Source: a bacterium (GTDB lineage: Bacteria > Armatimonadota > Fimbriimonadia > Fimbriimonadales > Fimbriimonadaceae). Taken from it: 64,000 nt of DNA. Position 1 is the stretch's first letter; each line of letters starts with the position of its first letter. The position numbers and the translations under genes were made by a program. This document shows positions 62,041 to 64,000 of this stretch, piece by piece. The notes below the pieces were generated by a model, which made no database searches, was not told where the DNA came from, and worked only from the letters and a program-made list of their open reading frames with translations. The stretch lies in the NCBI GenBank assembly GCA_027485645.1, contig JAIXQR010000007.1:806001-870000 (forward strand). The letters run 5' to 3'.

Positions 62041-63477
62041 ATGAAGAAATGGCTAGTACCCATCGTTGCGGCCGCGCTGGCATATTGGGCACTGGCAGGT
62101 TTTGGCGGGGAGAAGGCTTCAATCGGCGCTCTCTTTGCCCTCACCGTTTCGCTTTGGATCACCGCGCCGATTCCCATCGCCGCCACCGCTTTGCTTAGCA
62201 CTTCTCTGCTCGTCCTTACTGGCCGAGCGGGCGAGAAAGCCGCCTTTGTCGCCTATGGCGATCCGATCGTGCCCCTCTTCATCGGAAGTTTCATCTTGGC
62301 CAAGGCGATGGAGCTCACCGGGCTTAGCGACCGCTTTGCGTACTACATCCTCGTTCAAAAGTGGGCCAACAAATCTCCCAAGGCCCTCCTCTGGGCCCTC
62401 GCCATCGTGCCTTGTGTGCTGTCGCTGATGGTCAGCAACACCGCCACCACCGCGATGATGCTGCCGATTGGGCTGAGCCTGCTTGCCGCGATCAAGTCCC
62501 GCAACTTAGACAAGCCCTACGCCATCGGCGTGATGCTCATGCTGACCTGGGCCTCGAGCGTCGCCGTCGGCCTTCCCGTAGGAACCCCGCCCAACCTGAT
62601 CGGTCTCGGTCTCATCGAGAAAGCGACCGGAACGCGCATCGGCTTCATCCAGTGGATGGCGTTCGGAATGCCGATCACCATCGTCACCCTAGCCTGCTGC
62701 TGGGGGATTCTTTGGATGCTTTACGGCAAAAACGCTCCGGAAACTTCGGGCGCGGCAGCCGTGGTGAAAGAGGGTCAAGAGTCGATGGGCAAGCTCCAAC
62801 CGAGCGAAAAAGCCGTCCTCGCCGCGTTTTCCGTCGCGCTCATCGGCTGGATGCTGCCCGACATGTTCGAGCTTGCGCTCGGCAAAAAGCACGAGCTCAC
62901 TTCCCTGCTCCAAACCCGCGTCCCGCCATCCGTTCCCGCGTTGCTGGCCGTTGCCTTGCTGTTCGCGATTCCCTGCAAAGATAAGAGCTTTGGCCACGCG
63001 ATCACCTGGAAAGAAGCCGCGACCATCGACTGGGGGACCATTCTCCTCTTCGCTGGCGGAATCGCTATGGGGCAATCCCTCTTCGAAACCGGCCTTGCAA
63101 AAGACCTTGGTCAGCTCGCGGCCACTGCAGCCGGGGCGAAATCGGTGTGGGCGATCACGGCCCTGTGTACCGCCGCCGCCATCGTCTTGAGCGAACTTGC
63201 CTCGAACACCGCCGCCGCGACCACGCTGGTTCCGGTCGCTATCGGCCTTGCGGAAAGTGCTGGGGTAAGCGTCATTCCCCCTGCCCTCGGGGTCGCCATC
63301 GGCGCTTCCTTCGGCTTTATGCTCCCCGTAAGCACCGCGCCGAACGCGATCGTCTACAGCTCCGGCCTGGTGCCTTCAAAAGAAATGGTGAAGGCAGGCC
63401 TGATTCTCGACGTCGTTGCCTTCGTCGTGATCGTCGCCTGCCTCTATTTCATTCTGCCGATGCTCGGCCTCGCCTAA
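62041..63477 (+). CDS. SLC13/DASS-family Na+-coupled anion symporter
   Basis: 478 aa with about 11 TM segments. The two DASS SNT-type motifs are VSNTATTAMM and LASNTAAATTL, and GLPVGTPPNLIGLG fits the family's Pro/Gly turns. Imports di- or tricarboxylates, or sulfate, with Na+. No linked enzyme genes show the substrate. It is divergent from the MerC-like gene across the CsoR-like site. Confidence 0.9.
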   Translation: MKKWLVPIVAAALAYWALAGFGGEKASIGALFALTVSLWITAPIPIAATALLSTSLLVLTGRAGEKAAFVAYGDPIVPLFIGSFILAKAMELTGLSDRFAYYILVQKWANKSPKALLWALAIVPCVLSLMVSNTATTAMMLPIGLSLLAAIKSRNLDKPYAIGVMLMLTWASSVAVGLPVGTPPNLIGLGLIEKATGTRIGFIQWMAFGMPITIVTLACCWGILWMLYGKNAPETSGAAAVVKEGQESMGKLQPSEKAVLAAFSVALIGWMLPDMFELALGKKHELTSLLQTRVPPSVPALLAVALLFAIPCKDKSFGHAITWKEAATIDWGTILLFAGGIAMGQSLFETGLAKDLGQLAATAAGAKSVWAITALCTAAAIVLSELASNTAAATTLVPVAIGLAESAGVSVIPPALGVAIGASFGFMLPVSTAPNAIVYSSGLVPSKEMVKAGLILDVVAFVVIVACLYFILPMLGLA

Positions 63478-63478
63478 C

Positions 63479-64000
63479 TTACGACTTCTTCCAACCCCAT
63501 TCGATGTACTGGGTTTCGAAGGAGCCGTCATCGAACAGGTCGAGCACGCGGTAGCCGGGGTTGAAGCCGCCGTTGGCGCCGTTCCACCACGCGCCACAAA
63601 CCGCGCCGCCGCACATGTAGCTGACGCCGCTGAAGTCAACTCGGTCCACCATGTGGATGTGGCCACTGAGGGCGATCTTAACGTGCTTGTGCTGGCCGAA
63701 CAGGGCCCGCAGGTCGTCGCTGTTCTTCGTCATCAGGTTTCCGCCGACCGTCCAATCGCCCTTCGTTTTGTCGTAGGCACCGGCCAGGGAGGTGATGCTG
63801 AGAATTGGAATGTGGCTGGTGATGACGGTCGGCTTGTTCGTGCTTTGCAGGTCTTGCTTCAGCCATTCCATCTGGTCCGGCTCCACCAGGCCGTTGTAGC
63901 CATCGGGGGTTAGGAGAATGTTGTCGAGCACCACAAAGTGCCAACCACCCTGGTCGAACGAGTAGTACGGCTTTGGAAGCTCGAAGAGGTCGGTGAACCA
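63479..64000 (-). CDS. Metallophosphoesterase, N-terminus outside the window
   Basis: The last 173 residues are present. The metal-binding GHIHMVD motif is in LSGHIHMVD and TSHIPILS is earlier; a C-terminal FNPGYRVLDLFDDGSF follows. It belongs to the calcineurin-like family; the substrate is unknown. Convergent with the SLC13 gene (1 nt gap). Confidence 0.85.
   Translation of the reverse strand, partial: WFTDLFELPKPYYSFDQGGWHFVVLDNILLTPDGYNGLVEPDQMEWLKQDLQSTNKPTVITSHIPILSITSLAGAYDKTKGDWTVGGNLMTKNSDDLRALFGQHKHVKIALSGHIHMVDRVDFSGVSYMCGGAVCGAWWNGANGGFNPGYRVLDLFDDGSFETQYIEWGWKKS

Noticed and set aside
1-64000. CRISPR arrays, insertion sequences, phage genes, rRNA operons
   Set aside because: No regular spaced repeats, transposase motifs, phage structural genes or rRNA segments were seen.

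Overview
The window looks like chromosomal DNA of a free-living, Gram-negative-type heterotroph. The best guess is Armatimonadota, class Fimbriimonadia. That placement is an inference from the gene mix (DUF1559-type pseudopilin, PEP-CTERM protein, BNR/SBBP propellers, MmgE/PrpD, K+-independent H+-PPase, PPDK) and from style (GC in the high 50s, Arg codon CGA strongly preferred). No rRNA or tRNA gene confirms it. I see no phage, insertion sequence, CRISPR array or plasmid module. The only mobile-like patch is a short cluster of toxin-antitoxin genes beside a broken aminotransferase.

Layout. 1-10.3 kb: a giant membrane pyrophosphatase (hppA), folC, a Gly/Cys-tailed membrane protein, and a minus-strand histidine phosphatase / family 4 glycosidase / BNR-propeller group. 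10.3-16 kb: a tight pentose-phosphate operon (rpiB-pgi-gnd-zwf-pgl). 16-23.3 kb: ferritin-like protein, glyA, NYN nuclease, zinc-independent L31, a lipoprotein and ppdK. 23.3-28 kb: accessory region with a PEP-CTERM protein, an aminotransferase pseudogene, an orphan VapB, VapBC, Phd-PIN, a pseudopilin and a tiny secreted Cys peptide with a consensus promoter. 28-31.7 kb: sugar-phosphate isomerase-like protein, SDR, DinB-like and MmgE/PrpD. 31.7-37 kb: two tandem paralogous SBBP/DUF7948 surface proteins. 37-43.2 kb: murA and a four-gene minus-strand operon (two beta-helix proteins, sialate O-acetylesterase-like, hexapeptide acyltransferase). 43.3-55.6 kb: YncE/phosphoesterase fusion, hrcA, a DUF4129/DUF4350 membrane operon with a GT-C-like protein, VanW, ilvE and an McsA-like zinc protein. 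55.6-64 kb: lipoprotein, large BNR propeller, ECF sigma factor pair, dnaN, MerC-like protein, SLC13 transporter and a metallophosphoesterase that runs off the end.

How the genes work together. The pentose-phosphate operon covers all three oxidative steps (Zwf, Pgl, Gnd) plus RpiB and Pgi, giving NADPH and ribose-5-phosphate. PPDK, the H+-PPase and SHMT suggest PPi-linked energy economy and one-carbon supply. Much of the rest is secreted or surface protein: propellers, beta-helices, lipoproteins and an acetyl-ester pair.

The most interesting signals are regulatory. Many genes at the head of transcription units carry a -10-like TANNNT exactly 6 (or 7) nt before the start codon and no Shine-Dalgarno sequence, which points to leaderless transcripts. 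Two adjacent VapB genes share the same operator (GGTAGAA-N14-TTCTACC) with that -10 embedded in it. A CsoR-like palindrome sits between the MerC-like gene and the SLC13 gene. Other points are the roughly 320-residue insertion in the pyrophosphatase and the start-codon difference between the two otherwise near-identical SBBP leaders.
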